Notes: a model not told the origin generated them from the sequence alone. A DNA stretch of 64,000 bases from UBA4416 sp036676295 (GCA_036676295.1 JAKFDE010000061.1:124001-188000); one strand, 5' to 3'; shown: positions 26,090 through 35,537, counted from the stretch's first letter. Numbers and translations: made by a program.

Positions 26090-26110
26090 CATTTACATTA
26101 AATCAAAATT

Positions 26111-28123
26111 TTAATTCTTTACTACTTTGGTAGATTTTAAAAGTTCGTTGTTGTCGTTCTTAATGTTCACCGTATAAATACCATTGGCAAATTTCGAGAT
26201 ATCAAATTCGGCATGGTTATTTATGTTTTGTGATAACACTATTTTTCCGCTGATATCCAGTACTTCAACTACTGCTTTTTGGTTAGTGTATAAATAGACG
26301 TTCAACACATCTGATGTTGGGTTTGGTCCAATAAATAAAGAAGATTCTGAAGACAATTCATTCAATCCATTTACACCTAAACTAGGATCCTTTACCGGGC
26401 CAACCACTTTATTCAATACCCAATTATTTGGGTCTAAGAATACACTGGTTACTGTTCCGGTTAATGCTAAAGTATAATTCTCTGTTGCTTGTGCATGGTT
26501 TAATCTCACAATAGTATCTGCTTTTCCTGTTCTTGAAATTCGGTAATCCATATCGGTAATAAATAATGGAATTGAGGAAGGCATGGATTGTGTTTGAGCG
26601 GATTGTATAAAAAAGGTACTTCCTACTTGATTCCATTTTACATTAAAGGTTGGGTAACCTTCGCCATAATACCATTGATTGAAAAACTGCGTTAAGTTAA
26701 GGCCGGTATAGTTTTCCATAAACACTTTTAAATCAATTACACTGGCTGTGCTGGCTTTATAAGTTGTTTGAAAACTTCTTAAGGCATTAAAAAAAGTAGA
26801 ATCATTATTAATGGTATATCTCAACATATGAATAACAGCGGCGCCTTTATCATACGTTAAACGAGAACTAAAAATCACGGCAGAGTTCATCGTATCGGCA
26901 TTTGTAAAATAGCAACTGCCACCAGGCTGAGACATTACATTAGAATGAATATCATTCATTTTTGAAGCGGCTGATTGTGTTGCCAAAGTTGGCAAATACT
27001 GATTGGTTAAATACTCTGAGTAAGTTGCAAAACCTTCATTAATAAAAATATCTTTCCAGGCCTTACAGGTTACATTATCTCCCCACCATTGATGGCCCAA
27101 CTCATGCGCATCTAATTCAAATTCAAAAAAACCAAGAGTGGTCATGGTTTGATGCTCCATACCGCCGCCTAAAGGCGCCATACAATGGCCATATTTTTCA
27201 TCATAAAAAGGATACATCCCAAAGAGTTTTGATTGTATTTCAATGGTTTGTTTGATTTTATTTAAGGCAGTTTTTTGTGTATTCCATCCTGTATTATTAA
27301 TGGCATTATCATAAATAAAGTTTTGTATAAAAATAGAATCAGGCGCTAAGTATTGCGGTTTGGCGTATAAATTATATTGCTTGTATTTAGCAGTAGCAAC
27401 GGAAATTAAATAATAATCAATTGGATGTTTTGATTTCCACTCATAACGTTTTTTGTTGCCAACCACCACTACATTTTTTAATAAACCATTAGAACCAACC
27501 ATGTTCACCGAATCAGTGGTTGCAAATACCCAAGAGGAATCAATTTTATCTTTTAAATCTTGTTTGCATGGAAACCATTCATAAGCCACGAAGCTTTCGC
27601 TTAAACTCCAGCTTACCTCATTGCCCCATGATGGAGAAGTGTCGATGTTGTAACCATTACCAATAGCAGCTGCGCCACCACTTGGGCAAGTTCCTTTGTA
27701 GTAAACAATGGCATCAAATAATTGATTTTGTAAAATTGGGGTTCCGGCTGTTGCTAAAACCAAACTATCACGACGGATAAATGCTCTTTTTGCCCCATTA
27801 ACATAAACCGAATCAATGGTGTGATTTTGATGAAGAACAAAAGCAAAACTATCTAAACTGGTTGTCATTACTTTAGCCGTGCTTTTTACATTGCCGCTAA
27901 TAAATAATGAGTTACGCTCAACATTTATATTGAGATGGTAAAACTTAAGATCATATTGATTTTCGGGTGGAGTTTGCGTGGAAGAAGTCTTTGATGCATA
28001 AACCATTTTTTTATTTGCAAAATGTTTGGCTTTATGATCAGCGCAATAATGTGTTTTGGCTTGTTGCGCATTCATTTTCATAAAAGAAAATAATGCAGCC
28101 GATAAATAGAATAAATACTTCAT
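26111..28123 (-). CDS. Secreted M1-family metallopeptidase with type IX sorting domain
   Basis: A 670-residue zinc aminopeptidase-like enzyme. It has a signal peptide ending near MNAQ, an N-terminal beta domain at about residues 55-250, GGGMEH at 319-324, and HELGHQWW with zinc ligands His340, His344 and Glu363, Glu341 being catalytic. The last 75 residues form a type A sorting domain (GPNPTSDVLNVYL, then a KVVKN end), so the protein should pass the outer membrane by the type IX system and be cleaved or anchored. The gene is monocistronic. It probably digests peptides outside the cell; substrate preference is not visible. Confidence 0.92.
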   Translation of the reverse strand: MKYLFYLSAALFSFMKMNAQQAKTHYCADHKAKHFANKKMVYASKTSSTQTPPENQYDLKFYHLNINVERNSLFISGNVKSTAKVMTTSLDSFAFVLHQNHTIDSVYVNGAKRAFIRRDSLVLATAGTPILQNQLFDAIVYYKGTCPSGGAAAIGNGYNIDTSPSWGNEVSWSLSESFVAYEWFPCKQDLKDKIDSSWVFATTDSVNMVGSNGLLKNVVVVGNKKRYEWKSKHPIDYYLISVATAKYKQYNLYAKPQYLAPDSIFIQNFIYDNAINNTGWNTQKTALNKIKQTIEIQSKLFGMYPFYDEKYGHCMAPLGGGMEHQTMTTLGFFEFELDAHELGHQWWGDNVTCKAWKDIFINEGFATYSEYLTNQYLPTLATQSAASKMNDIHSNVMSQPGGSCYFTNADTMNSAVIFSSRLTYDKGAAVIHMLRYTINNDSTFFNALRSFQTTYKASTASVIDLKVFMENYTGLNLTQFFNQWYYGEGYPTFNVKWNQVGSTFFIQSAQTQSMPSSIPLFITDMDYRISRTGKADTIVRLNHAQATENYTLALTGTVTSVFLDPNNWVLNKVVGPVKDPSLGVNGLNELSSESSLFIGPNPTSDVLNVYLYTNQKAVVEVLDISGKIVLSQNINNHAEFDISKFANGIYTVNIKNDNNELLKSTKVVKN

Positions 28124-28271
28124 AGAACAGTTTGTTAAGTGTGTAGTGTAGTAACCGGTTTTAGTTGTTTTATCTAAACTAGACTATATAAATGTTAAAC
28201 GCAATGGGATTTGTCTAAAAAATGACTAACGGCAAATAATATCCATAAAATTGTCTAAACTTTGCTGAAAT

Positions 28272-28703
28272 ATGAAAAATTTTTGGATTTTAACACTGTT
28301 TCTGCTCATGAGCCTTTTGAAGAATAATGTTTTATTCTCACAATCAGATACGTTGCGATTGTATCAGATCTATAGCTCAACATTTTCTAACGAAGAAAAA
28401 GCAGAATGGACTGCTTTTGAAAACAACTGGAACTATTTTGATTACACCGAGATAAAGAAAAAGTGTAAAGTTAAAAAACTGAACTGCAGCAAATGCGAGA
28501 GTTTATATGCCGAATTGTATTTAATAATTGATGATCTGGGAAAGGTAACTGTTGCTAAGTTTTTAAAAGGGAAAAAATGCGGGATCGAATGCAAGGAAAA
28601 AGACTTTATAAACTCGTTTGAATCCTCAATTCGCAAGCAAACTTTCAGGAGCCTGAAAAATAAACAATTTATAGCACGATTTGGGCACGTTTTAAAGTGT
28701 TAA
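28272..28703 (+). CDS. Hypothetical secreted cysteine-containing protein, TonB-C-terminus-like
   Basis: A 143-residue protein with a signal peptide ending near FSQ and a charged mature part with six cysteines (KKCKVKKLNCSKCES, KKCGIECKEKD and a C-terminal Cys). The stretch AELYLIIDDLGKVTVAKFLKG followed by a helix and FRSLKNKQFIARF looks like the beta-alpha-beta fold of TonB C-terminal-like domains, but there is no transmembrane anchor or proline linker. I do not recognise a named family. It precedes the bestrophin gene by 21 bp. The function is unknown. Confidence 0.6.
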   Translation: MKNFWILTLFLLMSLLKNNVLFSQSDTLRLYQIYSSTFSNEEKAEWTAFENNWNYFDYTEIKKKCKVKKLNCSKCESLYAELYLIIDDLGKVTVAKFLKGKKCGIECKEKDFINSFESSIRKQTFRSLKNKQFIARFGHVLKC

Positions 28704-28724
28704 ATGTTAACTTTGTGACCGAAT

Positions 28725-29594
28725 ATGATTACCTATAACCCCAAAGACTGGTTCACTTTAATAATCCAATTTCATAAAAGCGATACGTTTAGAAAACTAT
28801 TGCCTTCTATTTTCTTTATTGGCGTGTATGCCGCTATTGTTGTGGCTGCTGAGGTTCATTACTTTCATGTAGAAACTAAAAACCCAACGGTAATGCATTC
28901 CATTTTGGGTTTTGTGTTATCCATGTTGTTGGTATTTAGAACTAACTCGGCCTACGACAGATGGTGGGAAGGCCGTAAAGCCTGGGGAAGCTTTGTCAAT
29001 AATTCCAGAAACCTCGCCCTTAAATTATCGGCCTTTGTTCCTAAAGAACAGGCTAAAGAACGAGAAGAGTTAAAAGTATTGATCACAAATTATGTATTTG
29101 CGGCTAAAAATCATTTACGTGAAAAATACATTCAAAATGAATTCACAGCATCTGAAAATTTGTCTTTATCAGAATTTGCCGATGCCAATCATAAACCTAA
29201 TAGAATAGCTAAGGTATTGTATGAGCGAATTAGTTCACTGCATAAAAAAAATATTTTAGCTAATGAGCATTTATTTATTTTGAATGAAGAATTGAAATCA
29301 TTTACTGATAATATTGGTGTTTGCGAGCGGATTAAAAATACACCCATCCCTTATTCTTACAACATCTTTTTAAAGAAGATGATATTTTTATACATCATTA
29401 CATTGCCACTATTTTTTGGCAGCGAATTTAAGTATACAACAATACCAATCGCCATGATCGTATTGTATGTGTTTGCGAGTATTGAATTAATTGCCGAAGA
29501 AATTGAAGATCCGTTTGGTGAGGATGATAACGATTTACCAACAGATGATATTTGCAACAGAATAAAAAATAACCTTAACGAAATTATTGACTAA
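28725..29594 (+). CDS. Bestrophin-family (UPF0187) membrane channel protein
   Basis: The 289-residue protein matches bacterial bestrophins. These are pentameric ion channels, and bacterial members have been described as cation-conducting. The hallmark FRTNSAYDRWWEGRKAWG lies near residues 66-83 after two hydrophobic helices. A long cytoplasmic helical region and two C-terminal helices follow, with a terminal acidic patch ending IEDPFGEDDNDLP. A TAACTTTG box at 28708-28715 could be a minus-seven element. Its stop codon overlaps the hemE start by one base, so the two genes are translationally linked. Confidence 0.9.
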   Translation: MITYNPKDWFTLIIQFHKSDTFRKLLPSIFFIGVYAAIVVAAEVHYFHVETKNPTVMHSILGFVLSMLLVFRTNSAYDRWWEGRKAWGSFVNNSRNLALKLSAFVPKEQAKEREELKVLITNYVFAAKNHLREKYIQNEFTASENLSLSEFADANHKPNRIAKVLYERISSLHKKNILANEHLFILNEELKSFTDNIGVCERIKNTPIPYSYNIFLKKMIFLYIITLPLFFGSEFKYTTIPIAMIVLYVFASIELIAEEIEDPFGEDDNDLPTDDICNRIKNNLNEIID

Positions 29595-30613
29595 TGTATC
29601 AAAACGACCTAATATTAAGAGCAGCAAAAGGAGAACAAGTAGAACGTGTACCGGTATGGTTAATGCGTCAGGCAGGACGAATTTTACCTGAGTATAGAGC
29701 TACACGCAGCAGGGCTAAAAATTTTATTGAGTTTGTAAAGAACCCTGAATTAGCTTGTGAAGTAACCGTTCAGCCGGTTGATATTTTAGGAGTAGATGCT
29801 GCCATTATTTTTTCGGATATTTTAGTGATCCCGGAAGCCATGGGTTTGCCGTACCAAATGATAGAAGCCAAAGGCCCTAACTTTGAAAAAACGATCAAAT
29901 CACAAAAAGACATTAACGATCTGCGCATTGCCGAAGCAGGAGATTTGGATTATGTGATACAGGCGATTAAGCTGACCAAAAAAACATTGAACAATCGTGT
30001 GCCTTTAATTGGATTTGGCGGCGCGCCTTGGACGTTAATGGCGTATATGGTTGAAGGCAGCGGCAGCAAAACATTTAGTCAGGCTAAAAAATTCGTGTAC
30101 CAGGAGCCGGCTTTAGCACATCAGTTATTAGAAAAAATCACACAAAGCACCATCAACTATTTAAAAGGACAAATAGCAGCAGGTGCAGATATGATCCAGC
30201 TATTTGATAGTTGGGCGGGAGTGTTAGGACACGAACAATATTTAGAATTCTCTTTAAAATATATTTCAAAAATTTGTGACGCCATTGAACCATTGGCTCC
30301 TGTAACAGTATTTGCAAAGGATGCTCATTTTGCTTTAGCGGATATGGCTAAATTAAATTGCAATACCATTGGTTTAGATTGGACGATCAACCCACAAGAT
30401 GCCCGCATTATTATTGGTAATGGTAAAACGTTACAAGGCAATGCAGACCCATGCATGCTATATGCTGATGAAAAAACGATTGAAGCGACTGCGCGTAAAA
30501 TGGTTTCTGCTTTTGGCAAACAACGTTACATTGCTAATTTAGGACACGGCTTATACCCTGACTTAGATAAAAATAAAGTGAAGTTTTTTGTAGATTGTAT
30601 CAAGGGATTGTAA
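29594..30613 (+). CDS. hemE: Uroporphyrinogen decarboxylase
   Basis: The 339-residue cytoplasmic enzyme decarboxylates the four acetate groups of uroporphyrinogen III to give coproporphyrinogen III in haem synthesis. Both family signatures are present: PVWLMRQAGRILPEYR near residue 21 and GFGGAPWTLMAYM near 137, with the catalytic aspartate in IIFSDILVIPEA. The start overlaps the bestrophin stop codon (TAATG). hemD lies 25 kb away on the other strand, so haem genes are scattered in this genome segment. Confidence 0.97.
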   Translation: MYQNDLILRAAKGEQVERVPVWLMRQAGRILPEYRATRSRAKNFIEFVKNPELACEVTVQPVDILGVDAAIIFSDILVIPEAMGLPYQMIEAKGPNFEKTIKSQKDINDLRIAEAGDLDYVIQAIKLTKKTLNNRVPLIGFGGAPWTLMAYMVEGSGSKTFSQAKKFVYQEPALAHQLLEKITQSTINYLKGQIAAGADMIQLFDSWAGVLGHEQYLEFSLKYISKICDAIEPLAPVTVFAKDAHFALADMAKLNCNTIGLDWTINPQDARIIIGNGKTLQGNADPCMLYADEKTIEATARKMVSAFGKQRYIANLGHGLYPDLDKNKVKFFVDCIKGL

Positions 30614-30709
30614 AAAGCGGATACTCTGTAAATTTTGTACCTTTATCTATAAGTGTAGGCACACATATAAGATCGTTTCTTGTAAATTCAATTACTTTAT
30701 AATAAAACT

Positions 30710-31471
30710 ATGGATGCAATTAAAGACCTAAGACTGGCAGTACTCATTGATGCGGATAATGTTCCTTATGCGAATGTGAAACAAATGTTTGAAGAAATTG
30801 CCAAATACGGAACGCCTACATTTAAACGCATTTATGCCGATTGGACAAAACCAACGGTATCGGGCTGGAAAAATGTGTTGCTTGAAAATGCGATCACTCC
30901 CATTCAGCAGTACAGCTATTCAACCGGAAAAAATTCAAGCGATAGCGCCATGATCATTGATGCGATGGATATTTTATATTCCGGCAAAGTAGATGGTTTT
31001 TGTATTGTATCCAGCGATAGCGATTTCACAAGATTAGCAACCAGATTAAGAGAGGCCGGCATGAAAGTGATTGGTATTGGAGAGCAAAAAACATTGAGAC
31101 CATTTATTACCGCTTGCGACAAATTCATCTATATAGAAATTCTGAAAGGGAAAGATGTAGTTGCCGTAGAAAAAACAGACATTAAACACTCCAAAAAAGT
31201 TACACCTCAAAAAGCAGCACCAATCAATAAGATCGATCAGGAATTAACTAAATTAATTCGTGACAGTATTTCTGATCTGGCTGATGAAAATGGCTGGGCT
31301 TTCTTGGGAGAATTAGGAAATTTAATCCTTAAAAAGAAACCGGATTTTGATTCAAGAAATTATGGTTTCGAAAAAATGTTGCCCCTGATCAAAAGCTTAA
31401 ATAAATTTGAGATCGATGAACGTGAAACAGGTAAGAAAAACATTAAACACGTTTTCGTTAAAACAAAGTAA
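30710..31471 (+). CDS. NYN-domain (PIN-like) protein with a C-terminal OST-HTH/LOTUS domain
   Basis: A 253-residue probable RNase or RNA-binding protein. Residues 8-145 form a NYN/LabA-like PIN fold, with the acidic active-site residues in LIDADNVPY, SSDSAMIIDAMD and IVSSDSDFTRLA. Residues 175-250 resemble an OST-HTH/LOTUS domain (LIRDSISDLADENGWAFLGE, then a terminal HVFVKTK strand), known to bind RNA. The same pairing exists in other bacteria and in eukaryotic MARF1/Limkain relatives. The target RNA is unknown. The gene is monocistronic and converges with the GNAT gene. Confidence 0.88.
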   Translation: MDAIKDLRLAVLIDADNVPYANVKQMFEEIAKYGTPTFKRIYADWTKPTVSGWKNVLLENAITPIQQYSYSTGKNSSDSAMIIDAMDILYSGKVDGFCIVSSDSDFTRLATRLREAGMKVIGIGEQKTLRPFITACDKFIYIEILKGKDVVAVEKTDIKHSKKVTPQKAAPINKIDQELTKLIRDSISDLADENGWAFLGELGNLILKKKPDFDSRNYGFEKMLPLIKSLNKFEIDERETGKKNIKHVFVKTK

Positions 31472-31939
31472 TTACATTTTTTCTAATTGATGATTGGTTA
31501 ATTTACAATTAACCCATTCGCCATCTAAGTGTGCGCCATATTTTTTGTAAAATTCTATGGCGGTTGTGTTCCAATCCAGTACTTGCCATTCCATGCGTCG
31601 TACCTTGGTTTCTTTAGCAACAGTGACTACCTGATCAAACAGCAATTTACCAATACCTTTCCCTCTGCGGTTTTCAGTCACAATAATGTCTTCTAAAAAC
31701 AAACACTTTCCTTTCCAGGTACTGTATTTAAAATAATAAAGTGCAATGCCTATAATGACATTGTTTTCCAAAGCAACGAAAAAATCAAATTGTTTATCTT
31801 TACCAAAACCCCATTCGGTCATTTCTTCAATGGTAACTTCTACTTCGTTGGGAGCGTTTTCAAAGGCGGCTAATTCTCTTACTAAATGCAAAGCCTGTGG
31901 AATGTCGCTTGGCGTACCTTTTCTAATATCTATATTCAT
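31472..31939 (-). CDS. GNAT-family N-acetyltransferase
   Basis: A 155-residue acyl-CoA-dependent transferase. The acetyl-CoA-binding motif RRGKGIGKLL lies near residue 90 after the beta strand LFLEDIIVTE, and WQVLDWNTTAIEFYKKYGA near 120 is the usual fourth motif. The order and the FLEDI motif resemble the diamine/spermidine acetyltransferase branch, but substrate choice is not certain. The start codon overlaps the stop codon of the upstream 115-residue gene, and a ferredoxin-like gene precedes that, forming a three-gene transcript. Confidence 0.88.
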   Translation of the reverse strand: MNIDIRKGTPSDIPQALHLVRELAAFENAPNEVEVTIEEMTEWGFGKDKQFDFFVALENNVIIGIALYYFKYSTWKGKCLFLEDIIVTENRRGKGIGKLLFDQVVTVAKETKVRRMEWQVLDWNTTAIEFYKKYGAHLDGEWVNCKLTNHQLEKM

Positions 31940-32286
31940 TATTTAGAAAACTGGTCTTTTAATACTACTTTTTGTAACTCGCGCTTAATGATCAATTCAA
32001 CAATAATATGATGTAAAGACATGGCGGGATATTGATGAGCAGCTGTGTTTATTTGATGTTCGGTAATGTCAATTCTATATAATAAAGTGGTGAGCCCATT
32101 AGAACTATTTCGTTCAATTTGTAAAACGGAATTCAATACCTGATCATACAACAAACTCAAATGATTAGAACTGATATTAGGAGAATACTCTACGAGACCA
32201 CTTAATTCGAAATCCCGGTGCATTTGATGTTTAAATTTCTCAAACAGATCTGTTTTTTCTAAACTATGTAAAACATCAGGAGTCAT
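31939..32286 (-). CDS. Conserved hypothetical protein, small helical
   Basis: I do not recognise this 115-residue protein. It is soluble, mainly helical by composition, has no cysteine or signal peptide, and ends in a basic KRELQKVVLKDQFSK segment. It lies 1 bp downstream of the ferredoxin-like gene, and its stop codon overlaps the GNAT start. The tight packing between two real genes makes it very likely to be translated. No function is offered. Confidence 0.7.
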   Translation of the reverse strand: MTPDVLHSLEKTDLFEKFKHQMHRDFELSGLVEYSPNISSNHLSLLYDQVLNSVLQIERNSSNGLTTLLYRIDITEHQINTAAHQYPAMSLHHIIVELIIKRELQKVVLKDQFSK

Positions 32287-32287
32287 C

Positions 32288-32602
32288 TTATCTTTTTAAC
32301 AGTAAACGATCAACGATTGTTTTATTCAAAATATGAGATTCAATAATTTCTTTTACATCCTCTTTTTGTACTCCAACATAAAAAGTTCCTTCCGGATAAA
32401 TGGCAATGGTTGGACCAAAATCACAAATACCCAAACACCCACTTCGGTTAGCGCGGGTTTTTAAACCAACATTAAGGTCTTTCAATTGTTTTTTAAATTC
32501 TCCTACTAATTCTAAACCATGGGCTTCGCCACAACTTAATTTTTCGGTACCTGTTCGTTGGTTAGTACAAACAAAAATATGAACGTCGTATTCTAATGCC
32601 AT
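32288..32602 (-). CDS. Thioredoxin-like [2Fe-2S] ferredoxin
   Basis: The 104-residue protein has the thioredoxin-like ferredoxin fold. The four cluster ligands are Cys12 (FVCTNQR), Cys24 (KLSCGE), and Cys56 and Cys60 (SGCLGICDFGP), with the spacing known for Shethna-type and NuoE-like [2Fe-2S] proteins. Such ferredoxins act as soluble electron carriers. It is the first gene of a short operon with the 115-residue gene and a GNAT gene. A TAACTTTG box at 32629-32622 on the minus strand is a plausible minus-seven element 20 bp upstream of the ATG. Confidence 0.88.
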   Translation of the reverse strand: MALEYDVHIFVCTNQRTGTEKLSCGEAHGLELVGEFKKQLKDLNVGLKTRANRSGCLGICDFGPTIAIYPEGTFYVGVQKEDVKEIIESHILNKTIVDRLLLKR

Positions 32603-32653
32603 AATATCAATTATCTTTAAACAAAGTTAAGACTAATTTATAAATTTATAATT

Positions 32654-33565
32654 ATGGCAACAGTTTTAATAAGTGGCGGAACAGGATTAGTAGGCAGAGC
32701 CTTGTCAAAAAAACTGATGACTCAAGGGCACGAAGTAAGAGTGTTGTCGAGAACGCCTAAGCAATCAGGTAATGTAAAATCTTTTTTTTGGAATGTTGAA
32801 CAACAACAAATTGATGAAGCAGCTTTTGAAGGTTTGGATCACATTGTACATTTAGCCGGAGAGGGCATTGCAGACAAACGCTGGACAGACCAACGAAAAC
32901 AAGAGATCATTCGTTCGAGAGTTGACAGTATGAAGTTGATAGCGGACACAGTTAAGCGAAAAAACATTCGCTTGAAATCTTTTGTAGGGGCCAGTGCTAT
33001 TGGTATTTATGGAATGGTGACATCCGACAAACTATTTTCAGAATCAGATGCCGGAATTAAAGATTTTTTGTCAGATACCTGTGTACAATGGGAAAGGGCG
33101 TATAGCAGTATTTCTCAAAACACAGAAAAAACAAATGTTATAAGAATTGGAGTAGTGCTGAGTGAAGAAGGTGGGGCTTTGAAAAAATTAGTGCCACAGT
33201 TTAAATTAGGACTAGGTTCTGCCTTAGGTTCCGGAAAACAATACATGCCCTGGATACATTTGGATGACCTCGTTTCTGTATTTATGGAAGCCTTATTTAA
33301 TCCAAGCTATAAAGGTGTTTACAATGCGGTGGCTTCCGACCATATTACCAATAAAGAGTTCTCCATTCAGTTAGCCAAAGCAATGCACAAGCCATTTTTC
33401 TTGCCAAATGTTCCTGCTTTTGTTTTGAAATTAATGTTAGGAGAAATGGCCAACATGGTATTAACCGGAGCCAGAATTAGTAACCAAAAACTCATGAACG
33501 CAGGATTTGTCTTTCAGTTCCCTGATTTGACCTCTGCTTTACAAAAAATTACTGCCCGAAAATAA
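32654..33565 (+). CDS. TIGR01777-family NAD(P)-dependent epimerase
   Basis: The 303-residue extended short-chain dehydrogenase has a nucleotide-binding GGTGLVGRAL motif at residues 8-17. The family-specific DHIVHLAGEGIADKRWT block lies near 61, SFVGASAIGIYG near 107 contains the catalytic-type Ser and Tyr, and the C-terminal region resembles DUF1731. It belongs to the YfcH/TIGR01777 group, whose substrate is not known. The gene is divergent from the ferredoxin operon and 77 bp upstream of glmS. Confidence 0.9.
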   Translation: MATVLISGGTGLVGRALSKKLMTQGHEVRVLSRTPKQSGNVKSFFWNVEQQQIDEAAFEGLDHIVHLAGEGIADKRWTDQRKQEIIRSRVDSMKLIADTVKRKNIRLKSFVGASAIGIYGMVTSDKLFSESDAGIKDFLSDTCVQWERAYSSISQNTEKTNVIRIGVVLSEEGGALKKLVPQFKLGLGSALGSGKQYMPWIHLDDLVSVFMEALFNPSYKGVYNAVASDHITNKEFSIQLAKAMHKPFFLPNVPAFVLKLMLGEMANMVLTGARISNQKLMNAGFVFQFPDLTSALQKITARK

Positions 33566-33642
33566 ATTCCTTTTTATCAATTTTTCACACAATAAATCCG
33601 CAAAAATAGTGTTATATTAGCTAAGTTTTTTATCAAAAAAGT

Positions 33643-35487
33643 ATGTGTGGAATTGTAGGATATATTGGAAGTCGAGAGGCATTTCCGATTCTAATTAAAG
33701 GATTACAACGTTTAGAATATCGCGGGTATGATAGTGCCGGAGTGGCCATGATCTCACCTGAGGGTTCAATGAACGTTTATAAGAAAAAAGGAAAGGTTTC
33801 TGATCTATTAGATTTTACTAAAGGAAAAAATTTATCCGGAACAATTGGAATAGGTCACACCCGTTGGGCAACTCATGGTGAGCCTAATGATGTGAACTCA
33901 CACCCTCACTATTCTCAATCAAAAGATCTGGTGATCATCCATAATGGTATTATTGAGAACTATGCTTCCTTAAAAGAAGGATTACAAAAACGCGGACATA
34001 CTTTTATGTCTCAAACTGATACGGAAGTATTGATTCATTTAATTGAAGATATTCGTCAGCATGAAGGCATGAAATTGGGCTACGCCGTGATGCATGCCTT
34101 AAAACAAGTCATCGGAGCTTATGCCATAGTAGTGATGGATAAAAATGATCCCGATACGTTGTTCGCTGCAAAAAAAGGAAGTCCAATGGTGATTGGTGTT
34201 GGTAATAACGAATATTTCATTGCATCAGATGCTTCGCCAATTGTAGAGTATACTAAGAATGTCGTTTATATCGAAGATGAACACGTGGCAATTATCCGTC
34301 GTGGTGAAGAATTGAAGATCAGAACGATTCGTGACAAAGAAGTAACGCCTTATGTACAAGAATTAGAAATGGAACTAGAAGCTATTGAAAAAGGCGGATA
34401 CGACCATTTCATGTTAAAAGAAATTTATGAGCAACCGCGTTCTATTTTTGATAGTATGCGTGGACGTTTGAATTCTGAAACCGGCCATTTAAAAATGGGA
34501 GGTATTGAAGAACACGAAACTAAATTCGTTAATGCGAAGCGTATTTTAATTATTGCTTGTGGTACATCGTGGCACGCAGGCATGGTTGCTGAATATTTAT
34601 TTGAAGAGTATGCTCGCATTCCTGTTGAAGTAGAATATGCGTCGGAATTCAGATACCGTAATCCGATTATTTATTCGGATGATATTGTGATTGCTATTTC
34701 GCAAAGTGGTGAAACAGCAGATACATTAGCGGCTATTGAATTAGCGAAAGCAAAAGGTGCTACTATTTTTGGAGTATGTAACGTGGTTGGTTCATCCATT
34801 GCACGCGCTACACATGCGGGTTCATATACACACGCAGGACCTGAAATCGGTGTAGCTTCTACTAAAGCATTTACAGCGCAAGTAACGGTATTAACGTTAA
34901 TGGCATTACATGTAGCAAAAGCAAAAGGTACCATGGCAGAAAGCCGTTACCGCCAGTTGTTATATGAAATGGAATCGATTCCGGCCAAAGTGGAAGAAGT
35001 ATTAAAGTTAAACGATAAGATCAAAAAGATTGCTGCTGAATATAAAGACGCTTCTAACGCATTATATTTAGGCAGAGGTTATTCTTTCCCTGTTGCATTA
35101 GAAGGCGCTTTAAAATTAAAAGAGATCTCTTACATTCATGCTGAAGGTTACCCCGCAGCGGAAATGAAACACGGACCAATTGCTTTAATTGATGAAGCAA
35201 TGCCGGTATTTGTAATTGCAACTAAAGGACCTAACTACGAAAAAGTAGTAAGCAATATTCAGGAAGTAAAAGCACGTAAAGGACAAATTATTGCAGTAGT
35301 AACTGCAGGAGATAAAGATGTGAAAGGGATGGCAGAACACGTGATCGAGATTCCTGAAACAGATGAATCATTAGTGCCATTGGTATCTGTGATTCCTTGG
35401 CAATTATTATCTTACCATATTGCTGTTATGCGTGGTTGTAATGTTGATCAGCCAAGAAACTTAGCGAAGAGTGTTACTGTAGAGTAA
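33643..35487 (+). CDS. glmS: Glutamine-fructose-6-phosphate aminotransferase (isomerising)
   Basis: The 614-residue enzyme makes glucosamine-6-phosphate for peptidoglycan and lipopolysaccharide. The class II glutaminase domain starts MCGIVGYIG, with Cys2 becoming the N-terminal nucleophile, and contains GHTRWATHG. Two SIS isomerase domains follow, with CGTSWHAG, ISQSGETADT and the C-terminal KSVTVE, which is the conserved end. The length is standard. No glmS ribozyme-like stretch is evident in the short 77-bp leader. Confidence 0.97.
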   Translation: MCGIVGYIGSREAFPILIKGLQRLEYRGYDSAGVAMISPEGSMNVYKKKGKVSDLLDFTKGKNLSGTIGIGHTRWATHGEPNDVNSHPHYSQSKDLVIIHNGIIENYASLKEGLQKRGHTFMSQTDTEVLIHLIEDIRQHEGMKLGYAVMHALKQVIGAYAIVVMDKNDPDTLFAAKKGSPMVIGVGNNEYFIASDASPIVEYTKNVVYIEDEHVAIIRRGEELKIRTIRDKEVTPYVQELEMELEAIEKGGYDHFMLKEIYEQPRSIFDSMRGRLNSETGHLKMGGIEEHETKFVNAKRILIIACGTSWHAGMVAEYLFEEYARIPVEVEYASEFRYRNPIIYSDDIVIAISQSGETADTLAAIELAKAKGATIFGVCNVVGSSIARATHAGSYTHAGPEIGVASTKAFTAQVTVLTLMALHVAKAKGTMAESRYRQLLYEMESIPAKVEEVLKLNDKIKKIAAEYKDASNALYLGRGYSFPVALEGALKLKEISYIHAEGYPAAEMKHGPIALIDEAMPVFVIATKGPNYEKVVSNIQEVKARKGQIIAVVTAGDKDVKGMAEHVIEIPETDESLVPLVSVIPWQLLSYHIAVMRGCNVDQPRNLAKSVTVE

Positions 35488-35502
35488 TTATAAATAAAAT
35501 TG

Positions 35503-35533
35503 AAAAGCCATACTGAGAAGTGTGGCTTTTTTG
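35503..35533 (+). terminator. Rho-independent terminator after glmS
   Basis: Arms aaaagccatac / gtgtggctttt (one G-T pair) with a short loop are followed by T-rich sequence. It lies 15 bp after the glmS stop codon. Confidence 0.82.
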
Positions 35534-35537
35534 TTTT

